Below, in pieces: positions 13,878 through 24,639 of a stretch of DNA of 64,000 nucleotides. A model generated the notes under the pieces. That model did no database searches. It was not told the origin of the DNA and saw only the letters and a list, made by a program, of their open reading frames with translations. Each line of letters begins with the position of its first letter. The first letter of the stretch is position 1. The stretch spans positions 434,001 through 498,000 of the forward strand of contig NZ_JAANCO010000001.1 in NCBI RefSeq assembly GCF_011326725.1, in the 5' to 3' direction. This DNA comes from Microbacterium excoecariae. GTDB taxonomy: Bacteria > Actinomycetota > Actinomycetes > Actinomycetales > Microbacteriaceae. The position numbers and the translations under genes are program-made.

Positions 13878-15854
13878 ATGACCATCGACATCCCCCGCAC
13901 GACGGGCGTCACCCACCCCCTCGACGTGCTCACGGCCGAGGAGATCTCCGCGACCCGCGAGATTCTCGCGGACGCCGGCCTCGTCACGTCCGACACGCGC
14001 TTCGCCCACGTGACGCTCCTCGAGGCCCCCAAGGCCGAGGTGCTCGCCTTCCGCGCGGGCGACGCGATCACCCGCCGCGTGCAGGTCACGCTCGTCGACC
14101 TCCCGACGGGCCGCGGCACGATCGTCGTCGTGGACGTCACGGCGGGAGCAGTGGTCTCGACGGTCGACATCGACGCGGGCACGCAGGGCCAGGCGGCGAT
14201 TCTGGACGAGGACTTCATCGACATTGAGGAGTGGCTGCTCGCCAGCGCGGAATGGACCGCGGCCCTGGAGCGCCGTGGCGTGGATCCGCGCACGGTGCGG
14301 GCCGTGCCGCTCTCGCCGGGCAACTTCGGCCGGCCCGCCGAGGCCGAGCGACGGATGTGCCGGGTGCTGGGATTCGTCCAAAACGACGAGAAGGACCTCC
14401 CGTGGGGCCACCCCGTGGACGGGCTCGTCGCCCACGTCGACCTCGTCACCCACGAGGTGTTCGAGGTCATCGACTCGGCCGAGTACCCCGTTCCCGCCGA
14501 GCGCTCCGAGTGGGACGCGGCCCCGCACAGCGACGGCGCGCCGCGCGCCGACATGAAGCCCATCGAGATCACGCAGCCCGAGGGCGCGTCCTTCACGGTC
14601 GACGGCAACCTCATCCGCTGGGCCGACTGGGAGTTCCGGTACTCCTTCGACCCGCGCGAGGGCCTCATCCTCCACCAGCTGGGCGTGGTCCAGGGGGAGA
14701 CCGTGCGCCCCGTCATCTACCGCGCGTCCGTGGCGGACATGGTCGTGCCCTACGGCGATCCGCAGCCCGCCCGCCGGTGGATCAACTACTTCGACCAGGC
14801 CGAGTACATCTTCGGGCGGTATACGAACTCGCTCGAGCTCGGCTGCGACTGCCTCGGCGAGATCACCTATTTCGATGCGATGGTCGCGGACGAGCAGGGC
14901 GCCCCGCGCGCGATCAAGAACGCGATCTGCCTGCACGAGGAGGACTACGGGGTGCTCTGGAAGCACACCGACCTCTTCAACGGCATGGCCGAGACGCGCC
15001 GCCAGCGCCGCCTCGTGATCTCCTTCTTCGTCACGATCGGCAACTACGACTACGGGTTCTACTGGTACCTGTACCTCGACGGCACCATCCAGCTCGAGGC
15101 GAAGGCGACGGGCATCGTGTTCACCTCCGCGTACCCCGGAGAGGGCTACCCGTACGCGACGGAGATGGCGCCCGGGCTGGGAGCCCCGGTGCACCAGCAC
15201 CTCTTCTCGGCGCGGCTCGACATGGCGATCGACGGCGGCCCGAACGCCGTGGACGAGGTCGACGTCGTGCGCGTCCCCGTCAGCGACGAGAACCCGTGGG
15301 GCAACGCCTTCGCGCAGAAGAAGACCCGCCTGGCATCGGAGTCGTCCGCCCAGCGAATCGCGGACAACCTCGTCGACCGGCACTGGCTCGTCTCCAGCAC
15401 CGAGAGCACGAACCGCCTCGGCCAGCCCACGGGGTACGCGCTCTACCCGGAGGGCAAGCCGCTGCTGCTCGCGGATCCGTCCAGCGCCATCGCGCACCGC
15501 GCCGCGTACGCGACGAAGCACCTATGGGTGACCCAGTACGCGGACGGCGAGCGGTGGCCGGTGGGCGAGGTCGTGAACCAGAGCCCCGTCACCGGCACGC
15601 CCGACGGTCTCCCGACCTACGCCGCGGCGGACCGCCCACTGGACGGCGAGGACGTCGTGCTCTGGCACACGTTCGGCCTGACGCACTTCCCGCGCGTGGA
15701 GGACTGGCCCGTCATGCCCGTGGACTACGCGGGCTTCACGCTGAAGCCCGTGGGCTTCTTCGACCGCAACCCCGCCCTGAACGCGCCCGCCTCGACGTCG
15801 TCGCACTGCGCGACCCCGTCCGACGGGCACGGTCACGAGGACCACTGCCACTGA
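13878..15854 (+). CDS. Copper-containing primary-amine oxidase
   Basis: This 658-residue enzyme oxidises primary amines to aldehydes, releasing ammonia and hydrogen peroxide. The TPQ cofactor tyrosine is in GNYDYGF, the first Tyr of the NYDY motif, near residue 391. Copper ligands are the HQH pair in GAPVHQHLFSARLD and a later His in THFPRVEDWPVMP. The catalytic base Asp is in ITYFDAMVAD. No signal peptide is visible, so it should be cytoplasmic as in Arthrobacter enzymes. The tail is unusually rich in His and Cys (GHGHEDHCH), perhaps binding copper. Tyramine or phenylethylamine are likely substrates by family, not shown by sequence. Confidence 0.95.
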   Translation: MTIDIPRTTGVTHPLDVLTAEEISATREILADAGLVTSDTRFAHVTLLEAPKAEVLAFRAGDAITRRVQVTLVDLPTGRGTIVVVDVTAGAVVSTVDIDAGTQGQAAILDEDFIDIEEWLLASAEWTAALERRGVDPRTVRAVPLSPGNFGRPAEAERRMCRVLGFVQNDEKDLPWGHPVDGLVAHVDLVTHEVFEVIDSAEYPVPAERSEWDAAPHSDGAPRADMKPIEITQPEGASFTVDGNLIRWADWEFRYSFDPREGLILHQLGVVQGETVRPVIYRASVADMVVPYGDPQPARRWINYFDQAEYIFGRYTNSLELGCDCLGEITYFDAMVADEQGAPRAIKNAICLHEEDYGVLWKHTDLFNGMAETRRQRRLVISFFVTIGNYDYGFYWYLYLDGTIQLEAKATGIVFTSAYPGEGYPYATEMAPGLGAPVHQHLFSARLDMAIDGGPNAVDEVDVVRVPVSDENPWGNAFAQKKTRLASESSAQRIADNLVDRHWLVSSTESTNRLGQPTGYALYPEGKPLLLADPSSAIAHRAAYATKHLWVTQYADGERWPVGEVVNQSPVTGTPDGLPTYAAADRPLDGEDVVLWHTFGLTHFPRVEDWPVMPVDYAGFTLKPVGFFDRNPALNAPASTSSHCATPSDGHGHEDHCH

Positions 15855-15855
15855 C

Positions 15856-16347
15856 ATGGTGCTGCTCCATGTCGTCATGGTCGCCTCGGGGGCGGTGTGC
15901 GTCGCGTGTGCCGCGCGCACCCGCCCCCGGGCGTCGGTGAGCGCGGTCGCCGGAGCGGTCCTCATGCTCCTCGCGATGCTCGACATGGCGGGACCCGGGA
16001 TCCTCTCCCCGGCGTGGTGGGGTGCCGCGCTCCTGGCGGCGGCGCTCGCCGGCGGTGCGGCGGCGCGGATCCGCGGGGGTCGCGCCGCCGCCGTGGAGGC
16101 CGCGCCGCGGCTCGTGGGCGTGGCGCTCATGGCGCTGCTCGTCATCGGCGCGGGCGTGCACGGCGGATCCGCGTCCGGGCATCACCACGGCGGACCCGAG
16201 GTCGGCCTCGTGGCCGCGGTCGCCGCGCTCGCCTACGCGGGCTGGATCGCGACGGCGCTCGTGCGAGACCGCCGGCACCATGCCATCGACCGCGCCTCGA
16301 TGGCGGCGATGATCGCCGCCATGGCGCTCATGCCCGCCGTCGCGTAG
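15856..16347 (+). CDS. Small membrane protein coupled to the amine oxidase
   Basis: This 163-residue, mostly hydrophobic protein has about five predicted helices and a His cluster in SASGHHHGGPEVG between the third and fourth. The ATG begins one base after the amine oxidase stop, so the two are translationally linked. It resembles the DUF5134 type of His-containing actinobacterial membrane proteins, though I am not certain of the family. With a copper enzyme upstream that itself ends in a His-rich tail, a role in copper supply is an attractive but untested idea. It is the last gene of the cassette before the right repeat. Confidence 0.7.
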   Translation: MVLLHVVMVASGAVCVACAARTRPRASVSAVAGAVLMLLAMLDMAGPGILSPAWWGAALLAAALAGGAAARIRGGRAAAVEAAPRLVGVALMALLVIGAGVHGGSASGHHHGGPEVGLVAAVAALAYAGWIATALVRDRRHHAIDRASMAAMIAAMALMPAVA

Positions 16348-16356
16348 GCGGCACAC

Positions 16357-16444
16357 CCCTCGCCCGGGGGCTGAACGTGCGGGGCGGACGCGTCACGAAC
16401 GCGGGCGTCGCGGCCGCGCTCGGCTACGCGCTGGCGAGCTGAGC
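16357..16444 (+). pseudogene. ald 3'-end remnant, right 88-bp direct repeat
   Basis: These 88 bases match 9906-9993 at 87 positions and encode the last 28 residues of alanine dehydrogenase (ending [12 protein letters not shown]) with the stop codon, but no ald gene precedes them. The convergent ASCH gene stops 2 bases further on. This looks like the original ald 3' end left behind, or copied, when the 6.4-kb IclR-permease-amine oxidase cassette entered between ald and the ASCH gene. Confidence 0.95.
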
Positions 16445-16445
16445 C

Positions 16446-16919
16446 TCAGCCCGCGCGGAACACCACCCGAAACCGCTCGCACACGATCGGCATGGTCTCG
16501 TCGAAGGGGCGGTCGACGTCCACGTAGTTCTCGTAGAAGCGGCGGTGGATGTCGCGCCACGATGCGAGGGTGCGATCGCCCTCGCCCTCGGCGAAGGCGT
16601 GCTCCGCGGTGACCTCGCGGAACGGCACCACCTCGACCGCCGTCGTCTCGATCACGGCGCGGGGCGTCCCGGATCCGTCGAGGATCACGTCGAGATCGCC
16701 GACGCGCGTGACGGTCTCGCCGGTCTGCTCGTACTCCCACAGGTATCCGGCGGTGCCGGTCTTGGTCCCGGCCAGCACGAGCGCGAGGAGGCCGTCCGCG
16801 TGCGCGGCCGTCGCGCCGAAGCCCCACACGCGATCGGGCGCGGGCGGATCCGCGGGGAGGGCGGGAACCGCGGCGCGGGCGGCGTCCCAGAACGAGGTGA
16901 TTTCGGCGGGTGTCGGCAT
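16446..16919 (-). CDS. ASCH-domain protein
   Basis: The 157-residue protein contains the ASCH fold, an RNA-binding-like beta barrel related to PUA domains. Visible blocks are GFGATAAHADGLLALVLAGTKTGTAG (GxKTxT motif), VGDLDVILDGSGTPRAVIETTAVEVVPFREVT, the conserved EGEGDRTLASWRDIHRRFY, and the VCERFRVVF ending. Some ASCH proteins hydrolyse N4-acetylcytidine (YqfB); this is a larger form of unproven role. It shares strand with the membrane-anchored protein to its right. Confidence 0.85.
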   Translation of the reverse strand: MPTPAEITSFWDAARAAVPALPADPPAPDRVWGFGATAAHADGLLALVLAGTKTGTAGYLWEYEQTGETVTRVGDLDVILDGSGTPRAVIETTAVEVVPFREVTAEHAFAEGEGDRTLASWRDIHRRFYENYVDVDRPFDETMPIVCERFRVVFRAG

Positions 16920-16939
16920 GGTGCTCCGGGGGGGGTGGG

Positions 16940-17632
16940 TCAGGGCGACAGCTCGCCCGCGATGCGGTGCTTCAGGTGCGCCACGGCGTCATCGGAGAGG
17001 ACGATGAGGCCGTCGAGCTCGTCGCGCACCCGGCGGTAGGCGCTCTGGCGTTCGGCCGCCGTCGCGGACTGGTCGAGCGCCACCGAGAGGAGCTGCTGGG
17101 CGCGAGCGAGCCGCTGCCGCTCGGTCTCCGTGAAGCCGGAGTCGCGCACGCGGCGCGCCTCCTGCTCCGCGACGTCGAACGCCACCTCCGCGTCGTGCAC
17201 CGCGTCGCGGTACTCAGCGTAGGTCTCCGCGTCGATCCGCTCGTCCGCCGACGCGGGCCGGAGCCCGTCGGCCACCCGCTTGGCGCGCAGGAAGGCGGCC
17301 GTGCGGGGGTCGCGCCCGTCGCTCATGGCGGGAAAGGCGATGAGCTTCGCCGGGTCCAGCTCGTAGTCGAGCCACCGGCGCGCCACGTCGTCGTGCGCCT
17401 CCAGGAGGCGGGCGACGCGGCGCTGCCGCCCCGCGGCCTCGTCCTCGGCGAGCTGGCGGGGGTCTGCAGGCCGCGCCTGGGCCAGCTCGGCCTTCGTGCG
17501 CATCACCTCGAGCCGGCGTTCGTGTCGCTCCTTCTGGTTCTTCGACCACCAGGATCCGAGCGGCGCGACGACCCCCATCAGCGGGAACGCGAGCCACCAG
17601 TATCCGCCGAGGAAATCGAAGAACGCCTCCAT
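16940..17632 (-). CDS. Membrane-anchored coiled-coil protein of unknown function
   Basis: The 230-residue protein starts MEAFFDFLGGYWWLAFPLMG, one membrane helix (about 8-28). The rest is a soluble, charged, mainly helical region rich in Ala, Glu and Arg, with likely coiled coil at about 32-85 and 150-215. I do not recognise a family. It follows the small membrane protein at 17637 by 4 bases on the same strand, so the two probably form one unit downstream of purL. Confidence 0.65.
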   Translation of the reverse strand: MEAFFDFLGGYWWLAFPLMGVVAPLGSWWSKNQKERHERRLEVMRTKAELAQARPADPRQLAEDEAAGRQRRVARLLEAHDDVARRWLDYELDPAKLIAFPAMSDGRDPRTAAFLRAKRVADGLRPASADERIDAETYAEYRDAVHDAEVAFDVAEQEARRVRDSGFTETERQRLARAQQLLSVALDQSATAAERQSAYRRVRDELDGLIVLSDDAVAHLKHRIAGELSP

Positions 17633-17636
17633 GGCG

Positions 17637-17816
17637 CTAGCCGAAGAGGGTGAGGAGGATCGTGGATCCGCCGCCCGCGATGATCAGCGAGATCACGACG
17701 ACCCAGGCGACGACGCGGATCCGCCGGTTGCGGCGATACAGCCGCGACTCGGCCATGTCGTCCGTGCTGCCCTCGAGCTCGGGGGGCACCTCGAGGCGCT
17801 CGCGTTCCGGATCCAT
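17637..17816 (-). CDS. Small single-helix membrane protein
   Basis: This 59-residue protein ([20 protein letters not shown]...) has an acidic N-terminus, a basic stretch (RLYRRNRRIR) and one helix (VVAWVVVISLIIAGGGSTILLTLFG) at the C-terminus. Its ATG overlaps the purL stop as TGATG, showing translational coupling to purL; the frame upstream of it is only a purL shadow. Function unknown. Confidence 0.7.
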   Translation of the reverse strand: MDPERERLEVPPELEGSTDDMAESRLYRRNRRIRVVAWVVVISLIIAGGGSTILLTLFG

Positions 17817-20125
17817 CACGCCACCGGCTCCGCGACGGTCGGGCCGAAGTGTGCCGGGAGGGTCGCGGCGGACATCGCGCGCAGCTCGGAGGCCGCGAAC
17901 GTGAAGGTGTCCTGGATCTCGAGGTCGGGCTCCGTGTCCGTGACGCCGATGCGGAGCACGGGGTAGCCGCGACCCTCGCACAGGCCGCGGAACTTCACGT
18001 CCTCCTCGCGGGGCACGGTCACGAGCACGCGGCCGGTCGACTCGGCGAACAGCGCGTTGGCGAGGTCGACGCCGTCGCGCTCCATGAGCTCCGTCAGCCA
18101 CACGCGGGCGCCGACGCCAAAGCGCATCACGCCCTCCGCGAGCGCGAGCGCGAGGCCGCCCTCGGACAGGTCGTGCGCGCTCGAGATCAGCCACTCGTCG
18201 CGCGCCGCCTGCAGCAGGCCCGCGAGGCGCTTGTGGCCGTCGAGGTCCACGACCGGGGGCTTGCCGCCGAGGTGGGAGTGGATGACGTCGGCCCAGGCGG
18301 ATCCGCTCAGCTCGTTCGCCGTCACGCCGAGCAGGTAGATGTTCTCGCCCGCGTCCTGCCAGCCGCTCGGGATCCGGCGCGACACGTCGTCGATGATGCC
18401 GAGGACGCCGACGACGGGGGTCGGGTGGATCGGGGTGTCGCCCGTCTGGTTGTAGAACGAGACGTTACCGCCCGTGACGGGCACCGCGAGCTCCTGGCAC
18501 GCGTCCGACAGGCCGTCGACGGCCTGCGAGAACTGCCACATGACCTCGGGGTTCTCGGGGCTGCCGAAGTTCAGGCAGTCGGTGACCGCGGTCGGCACGG
18601 CACCCGTGACGGCGACGTTGCGGTACGCCTCCGCGAGCGCAATCTGGGCGCCGGCGTACGGATCCAGCTGGCAGAACCGGCCGTTCGCGTCGGTCGCGAT
18701 CGCGAACCCGAGGCCCGACTCCTCGTCGACGCGGATCATGCCCGCGTCGTCCGGGAACGACAGGGCCGTGTTGCCGAGGACGTAGTAGTCGTACTGGTTC
18801 GTGATCCAGCTCGTGTCGGCGAGGTTCGGGCTGCCGACGAGCTGCGCGAACTGGTCCTTCAGCACCGCGGGGTCGTTCGAGCGGGGCAGGGCTCCCGCCG
18901 AGTCGTCCTGCAGGGCGTCGAGCCAGGCCGGGTACGCGACCGGGCGGTCGTAGACCGGTCCGTCGACCGCGACCGTCGACGGGTCGACGTCGACGATGGT
19001 CTCGCCGTCCCACGTGATGACGAGGCGGCCGTCGCCCGTGACCTCGCCGAGCACGCTCGTCTCGACGTCCCATTTGCCGGTGACGGCGAGGAACGCGTCG
19101 AGCTTCTCGGGCGCGACGATGGCCATCATGCGCTCCTGCGACTCGCTCATGAGGATCTCCTCCGCCGTGAGCGAGGGGTCCCGGAGCAGCACGTTCGTGA
19201 GCTCGACGTTCATGCCGGATCCGCCGTTCGCGGCCAGCTCGCTCGTCGCGCAGGAGATGCCCGCGGCGCCGAGGTCCTGGATCGCCTCGACGAGCTCGCC
19301 CGCGTACAGCTCGAGGCAGCACTCGATGAGGACCTTCTCGGCGAACGGGTCGCCGACCTGGACGGCCGGGCGCTTGGTCGGGCCGCCGTCGCTGAACGAG
19401 TCGGACGCGAGGATCGAGGCGCCGCCGATGCCGTCGCCGCCCGTGCGGGCGCCGAAGAGCACGACCTTGTTGCCCACGCCCGTCGCGTTCGCGAGGCGGA
19501 TGTCCTCGTGGCGCATGACGCCGACCGCGAGCGCGTTCACGAGCGGGTTGGCCTGGTAGCAGGAGTCGAAGACGGTCTCGCCGCCGATGTTCGGCAGGCC
19601 GAGGCAGTTGCCGTACGAGCTGATGCCCGCCGTGACGCCGTGCACGACGCGCGCCGTGTCGGGGTCGTCGATCGCGCCGAAGCGCAGCTGGTCCATGACG
19701 GCGACGGGGCGCGCGCCCATCGAGATGATGTCGCGGACGATGCCGCCGACGCCCGTGGCCGCGCCCTGGAACGGCTCGATGTAGGAGGGGTGGTTGTGGC
19801 TCTCCACCTTGAACGTGACCGCCCAGCCCTCGCCCACGTCGACGACGCCAGCGTTCTGGCCCATGCCGACCATGAGGCGCTCGCGCATCTCGTCGGTGAC
19901 CTTCTCGCCGAAGCGGCGAAGGTACTTCTTGCTCGACTTGTACGAGCAGTGCTCCGACCACATGACGGAGTACATCGCGAGCTCGCCCGAGGTCGGGCGG
20001 CGGCCCAAGATCTCGCGGATCTGCGCGTACTCGTCGGCCTTGAGGCCGAGGGCCTCGTAGGGCTGCTCCCGCTCGGGGGTGGCGGCGGCGTCAGAGACGG
20101 TGTCGGCGACGTGTTCGATGCTCAC
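17816..20125 (-). CDS. purL: Phosphoribosylformylglycinamidine synthase subunit PurL
   Basis: This is the ATP-dependent synthetase subunit for the fourth step of purine synthesis, which works with PurS and the glutaminase PurQ, neither of which is in this window. The 769-residue length fits the small PurL class. Diagnostic blocks are [21 protein letters not shown] (about 53-73), [27 protein letters not shown] with the catalytic His (about 107-133), and [17 protein letters not shown] near the C-terminus. The GTG start gives MSIEHVAD. A TAGACT -10 box lies about 40 bases upstream. Confidence 0.97.
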   Translation of the reverse strand: MSIEHVADTVSDAAATPEREQPYEALGLKADEYAQIREILGRRPTSGELAMYSVMWSEHCSYKSSKKYLRRFGEKVTDEMRERLMVGMGQNAGVVDVGEGWAVTFKVESHNHPSYIEPFQGAATGVGGIVRDIISMGARPVAVMDQLRFGAIDDPDTARVVHGVTAGISSYGNCLGLPNIGGETVFDSCYQANPLVNALAVGVMRHEDIRLANATGVGNKVVLFGARTGGDGIGGASILASDSFSDGGPTKRPAVQVGDPFAEKVLIECCLELYAGELVEAIQDLGAAGISCATSELAANGGSGMNVELTNVLLRDPSLTAEEILMSESQERMMAIVAPEKLDAFLAVTGKWDVETSVLGEVTGDGRLVITWDGETIVDVDPSTVAVDGPVYDRPVAYPAWLDALQDDSAGALPRSNDPAVLKDQFAQLVGSPNLADTSWITNQYDYYVLGNTALSFPDDAGMIRVDEESGLGFAIATDANGRFCQLDPYAGAQIALAEAYRNVAVTGAVPTAVTDCLNFGSPENPEVMWQFSQAVDGLSDACQELAVPVTGGNVSFYNQTGDTPIHPTPVVGVLGIIDDVSRRIPSGWQDAGENIYLLGVTANELSGSAWADVIHSHLGGKPPVVDLDGHKRLAGLLQAARDEWLISSAHDLSEGGLALALAEGVMRFGVGARVWLTELMERDGVDLANALFAESTGRVLVTVPREEDVKFRGLCEGRGYPVLRIGVTDTEPDLEIQDTFTFAASELRAMSAATLPAHFGPTVAEPVA

Positions 20126-20164
20126 GCGTGCGGCTCCAGGAGTGCGGTGGGGCGGGACGGCTTC

Positions 20165-20170
20165 AGTCTA
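20165..20170 (-). promoter_or_regulatory. -10 box before purL
   Basis: TAGACT on the minus strand lies 40 bases upstream of the purL GTG. It matches the boxes before argG and rpsF. No clear -35 hexamer is visible, and no PurR-like box was seen. Confidence 0.4.
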
Positions 20171-20267
20171 GTTGGGCGCGCCGCCGGGCGTGGCAGGGGG
20201 TGGACCGCCGCCCGGGGAGCGCCTACGCTCGGGGCCACCGCCTCCCTCACCGTCGATCGGAGCGCCG

Positions 20268-21548
20268 ATGCCCTCGCCCTGGGCCGATGCCGGACCCACG
20301 CCCCCGCGGGGAACGATCGAGCGCGCGCGCGACGAGCTGCTCGCCGGCCACGACGAGGATCCGCGCCTGGGCGAGGTCCGCGACCTCGTGCGCGCGTCCT
20401 GGGTCCGCTCCCGCGGCCTGCTCGTCGCGCCCGACGGCCTGCCCACCCTCGACTTCGCGGGCGGGGAGCTGGCGGACCACCGCAGCGCGCACCCGCTCGC
20501 TCCGGTGATCGACACGATCCGCGGGCTCCTCCTGCCGGGGGACGCGGAGGGCTCGGGCGTCGTCGTCGCGATCGGCGACGCCGCGGGGCGCCTGCTGTGG
20601 ATCGAGGGCGACCGCGCCGTGCGCCGGCTCGTCGGGGAATCGGGGTTCGTCGAGGGGGCCAACTGGTCGGAGGCGCGCGTCGGCACGGCCGCGCCGGGCA
20701 CGGCGCTCGCTCTCGGGCGCTCCGTGCAGGTGCGCGGCGCCGAACACTTCAACCGCCACGTGCGCCCGTGGTCGTGCACGGCCGCCCCCGTGCGGGATCC
20801 GGAGACGGGCGCGATCATCGGCGTCATCGACGTCACGGGGAGGGATCCGGCCGCGGCGCCGCAGGCCCAGCTGCTCGTCGACGCGACCGTCCGCGCCGTC
20901 GAGAGTGACCTCCTCATCGCCCGCATGCGCGCGCAGCCCGCGCCCCCGCGGCGCCGGGCCGCGGCCCCCGCGCTCCTCCGCGTGCTGGGGCGCGACCGCG
21001 GGGCGCTGCAGGCGGGCGGATCCGTTCTCGAGCTCAGCGCGCGCCACGCGGAGATCCTCCTCATGCTCGCGACCCACCGCGCGGGCCTGTCCGCCGAGCA
21101 GCTCGCGGAGCGGGTGTACGGGGATCCGCGAGCCGTCGGCACCCTCCGGCCCGAGGTGGTGCGCCTGCGCCGCGTCCTCGCGGGGGCCGCGCCGGGGCTC
21201 GAGATCGCCTCGCGCCCGTACCGCCTCGCGGGGGCGCTCGAGACCGACGCCGAGGGGCTGACGTCGCTGCTCGACCGGGGCGCGCACCGGGTCGCCGTCG
21301 CGGCGTGGGAGGGGGATCCGCTCCCCGGATCCCTCGCGCCCGGCGTCGCCGAGCTGCGGGACCGGATCCGCGCCACCCTGAGGGCGACGATGCTGGACGA
21401 CGCGGGGACCGACGCTTTGCTGGCCTACCTGCGCACGGACGCGGGCGCGGACGACGTGGAGGCGATGCGCCTCGCGCTCGGCATGCTCCCGGCGCGCTCG
21501 CCGCGGCGCGCGGGCCTCGTCGCGCGCCTCGAGGCCCTCGGCGGGTAG
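20268..21548 (+). CDS. GAF-domain transcriptional regulator, likely of the aldehyde dehydrogenase
   Basis: This 426-residue protein has an N-terminal region (RARDELLAGHDEDPRLGEVRDLVRASWVRS in part, then PVIDTIRGLLL) and a GAF sensor (about 85-205, with GVVVAIGDAAGRLLWIEGD, a GTAAPGTALALG block and AAPVRDPETGAIIGVIDVTG). The C-terminal half contains a winged-helix-like segment (SARHAEILLMLATHRAGLSAEQLAERVYGD). This is the layout of GAF regulators that precede aldehyde dehydrogenase and DUF779 genes in actinobacteria. It ends 88 bp before the dehydrogenase on the same strand. MPSPWADAG is taken as start; upstream codons are Gly/Pro-rich shadow. Confidence 0.82.
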   Translation: MPSPWADAGPTPPRGTIERARDELLAGHDEDPRLGEVRDLVRASWVRSRGLLVAPDGLPTLDFAGGELADHRSAHPLAPVIDTIRGLLLPGDAEGSGVVVAIGDAAGRLLWIEGDRAVRRLVGESGFVEGANWSEARVGTAAPGTALALGRSVQVRGAEHFNRHVRPWSCTAAPVRDPETGAIIGVIDVTGRDPAAAPQAQLLVDATVRAVESDLLIARMRAQPAPPRRRAAAPALLRVLGRDRGALQAGGSVLELSARHAEILLMLATHRAGLSAEQLAERVYGDPRAVGTLRPEVVRLRRVLAGAAPGLEIASRPYRLAGALETDAEGLTSLLDRGAHRVAVAAWEGDPLPGSLAPGVAELRDRIRATLRATMLDDAGTDALLAYLRTDAGADDVEAMRLALGMLPARSPRRAGLVARLEALGG

Positions 21549-21636
21549 GCGCCGCAACCGCTTGCAACCTCCCCGGGCGTAGCGTGGCGCCAAAGCGCGG
21601 CGACGAGGCCGCGCAACGCAGTCAAGGGAGACAGCG

Positions 21637-23183
<1,547 letters not shown>

Positions 23184-23184
<1 letters not shown>

Positions 23185-23567
23185 TGACCGAGAAGCCGGA
23201 GAGGGTGGCGGTCTCGGACGAGGCCGCCGCCCTCCTGCGCTCGCTCACGGCGCAGCACGGGCCCCTCATGTTCCACCAGTCGGGAGGGTGCTGCGACGGA
23301 TCCGCCCCCATGTGTTACCCGCGCGGCATGTTCGTGACGGGGCCGAGCGACGTGCTGCTCGGATCCGTCGACGTCGGGCTCGACGAGCCGATCGAGGTGT
23401 TCATGTCGGAGAGCCAGTTCGCGTACTGGAAGCACACCCACCTCACGATCGACGTCGTGGACGGGCGCGGGGCCGGGTTCAGCGTCGAGGGCCCGACGGG
23501 CAAGCGGTTCCTCATTCGCTCCCGCCTCCTTACGGACGAGGAATCGGCCACCCTCAACCCGGCGTGA
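23184..23567 (+). CDS. DUF779 protein
   Basis: The 127-residue protein starts on the TGATG overlap with the aldehyde dehydrogenase stop. The conserved LMFHQSGGCCDGSAPMCYP block (about 28-46) holds three Cys and a His, suggesting metal or sulfur chemistry, and SQFAYWKHTHLTIDVVDGRGAGFSVEGP is the typical second half. The family is nearly always next to ExaC-type aldehyde dehydrogenases and is assumed to assist them; its activity is not known. Confidence 0.93.
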
Positions 23568-23640
23568 GCGTCCCACCCCCGGCGCGCCGGGTGCGTAAGC
23601 CCCCGTACGTGACGTTGGTGCATGCCGCCCGAGGTGCTAT

Positions 23641-23701
23641 GTCCACATTTCTCCGACAAGTCTCCCCGCTCAGCGGGGAGACTTGTCGGAGAAATGTGGA
23701 C
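23641..23701. repeat. 61-bp palindrome, copy B of a dispersed element
   Basis: Two 30-base perfect arms flank a single C at 23671. The outer 15 bases of each arm match copy A (5860-5923); the inner parts differ, but in paired fashion: the left-arm changes are matched by complementary right-arm changes. It lies between the convergent DUF779 and quinone reductase genes, where a bidirectional terminator would be expected. No U-run follows the stem. Confidence 0.9.
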
Positions 23702-23721
23702 TTGGGGCGGGACGGAGGGGG

Positions 23722-24573
23722 CTACGCCGCGCGGAGGGCCGTCGTGAGCGGCGTGGTGGGGCGGCCGATCAGGCGCGCGAGCGTGCCGTCCGTGAACGCG
23801 AGGTCGCCCGCGGCGATGTTCTGGTCGAGGCCCGTGAGGAAGCCGATCGTGCCCGCGTCGAGGCCGGCCTCGGTGAGCGCCGCGGTCTGCTCCTCGAGGG
23901 TCAGCCGGCGGTAGACCACCTCGCGCCCCGTGATCTCGGTCGCGGCGGCGGCCAGATCGTCGAACGTCCAGGCCTCGTCGCCGCCCAGCTCGTAGATCTC
24001 GCCGACGTGGCCGTCCTCGAGCAGCACGACGGCCGCGGCCTCGGCGAAGTCGCGGCGCGCGGCGGAGGCGACGCGGCCATCGCCGGCCGACTTCGCGATG
24101 GCGCCCGACGCAGCGGCCTGCGCGACGTCGCCCGCGTAGTTCTCCGTGTACCAGCCGTTGCGGAGGATGACGGCGGGCACGCCGCTCGCGGCGATCGCCT
24201 CCTCCGTCGCCTTGTGCTCGGGGGCGAGCAGCAGGTCGGTCGTCGTCGCCTTCGTCACGCTCGTGTACACGAGCTTCGTCACGCCCGCCGCGGCCGCTGC
24301 GTCGATGACCGCGCGGTGCTGCGGTACGCGCTGGCCGACCGCGCTGCCCGAGATGAGGAGCACCGTGTCGGCCCCCGCGACGGCGCTCGCGACCGAGGCG
24401 GCGTCGTCGTAGTCGAGGTGCGCGACCTCGAAGCCGCGCTCCGCCAGGTCGGCAGCCTTCGCGACGTCGCGCGCGCCGAGGCGAATGTCGGCGGCCGAGG
24501 CGCCGCGGGCGAGGAGGGCGTCGGCGACGAGGCGGCCGAGCTGGCCGGTGGCGCCGGTAACGAGGATCGTCAT
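23722..24573 (-). CDS. NmrA-like NAD(P)H:quinone oxidoreductase, QorB type
   Basis: This 283-residue protein has an atypical short-chain-dehydrogenase fold: MTILVTGATGQLGRLVADALL is the NAD(P)-binding Gly-rich loop (residues 6-12). The blocks KLVYTSVTKATTT, PAVILRNGWYTENY and GREVVYRRLTLEEQTAALTEAG are characteristic of QorB/YtfG quinone reductases. It is divergent from an HxlR-type repressor gene, as in the QorR-Qor2 arrangement known from Corynebacterium glutamicum, and likely protects against quinones. Confidence 0.92.
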   Translation of the reverse strand: MTILVTGATGQLGRLVADALLARGASAADIRLGARDVAKAADLAERGFEVAHLDYDDAASVASAVAGADTVLLISGSAVGQRVPQHRAVIDAAAAAGVTKLVYTSVTKATTTDLLLAPEHKATEEAIAASGVPAVILRNGWYTENYAGDVAQAAASGAIAKSAGDGRVASAARRDFAEAAAVVLLEDGHVGEIYELGGDEAWTFDDLAAAATEITGREVVYRRLTLEEQTAALTEAGLDAGTIGFLTGLDQNIAAGDLAFTDGTLARLIGRPTTPLTTALRAA

Positions 24574-24639
24574 GGGTGGTTCCTTTCGTGGACGGTCACG
24601 AGCGACAACGCGCCCCGGGCCGCCGCACTTCCCGTCCGC

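Noticed and set aside
9906..16444. Transposon or prophage as carrier of the repeat-bounded cassette
   Set aside because: No transposase, integrase, terminal inverted repeat or phage gene was found between the repeats.
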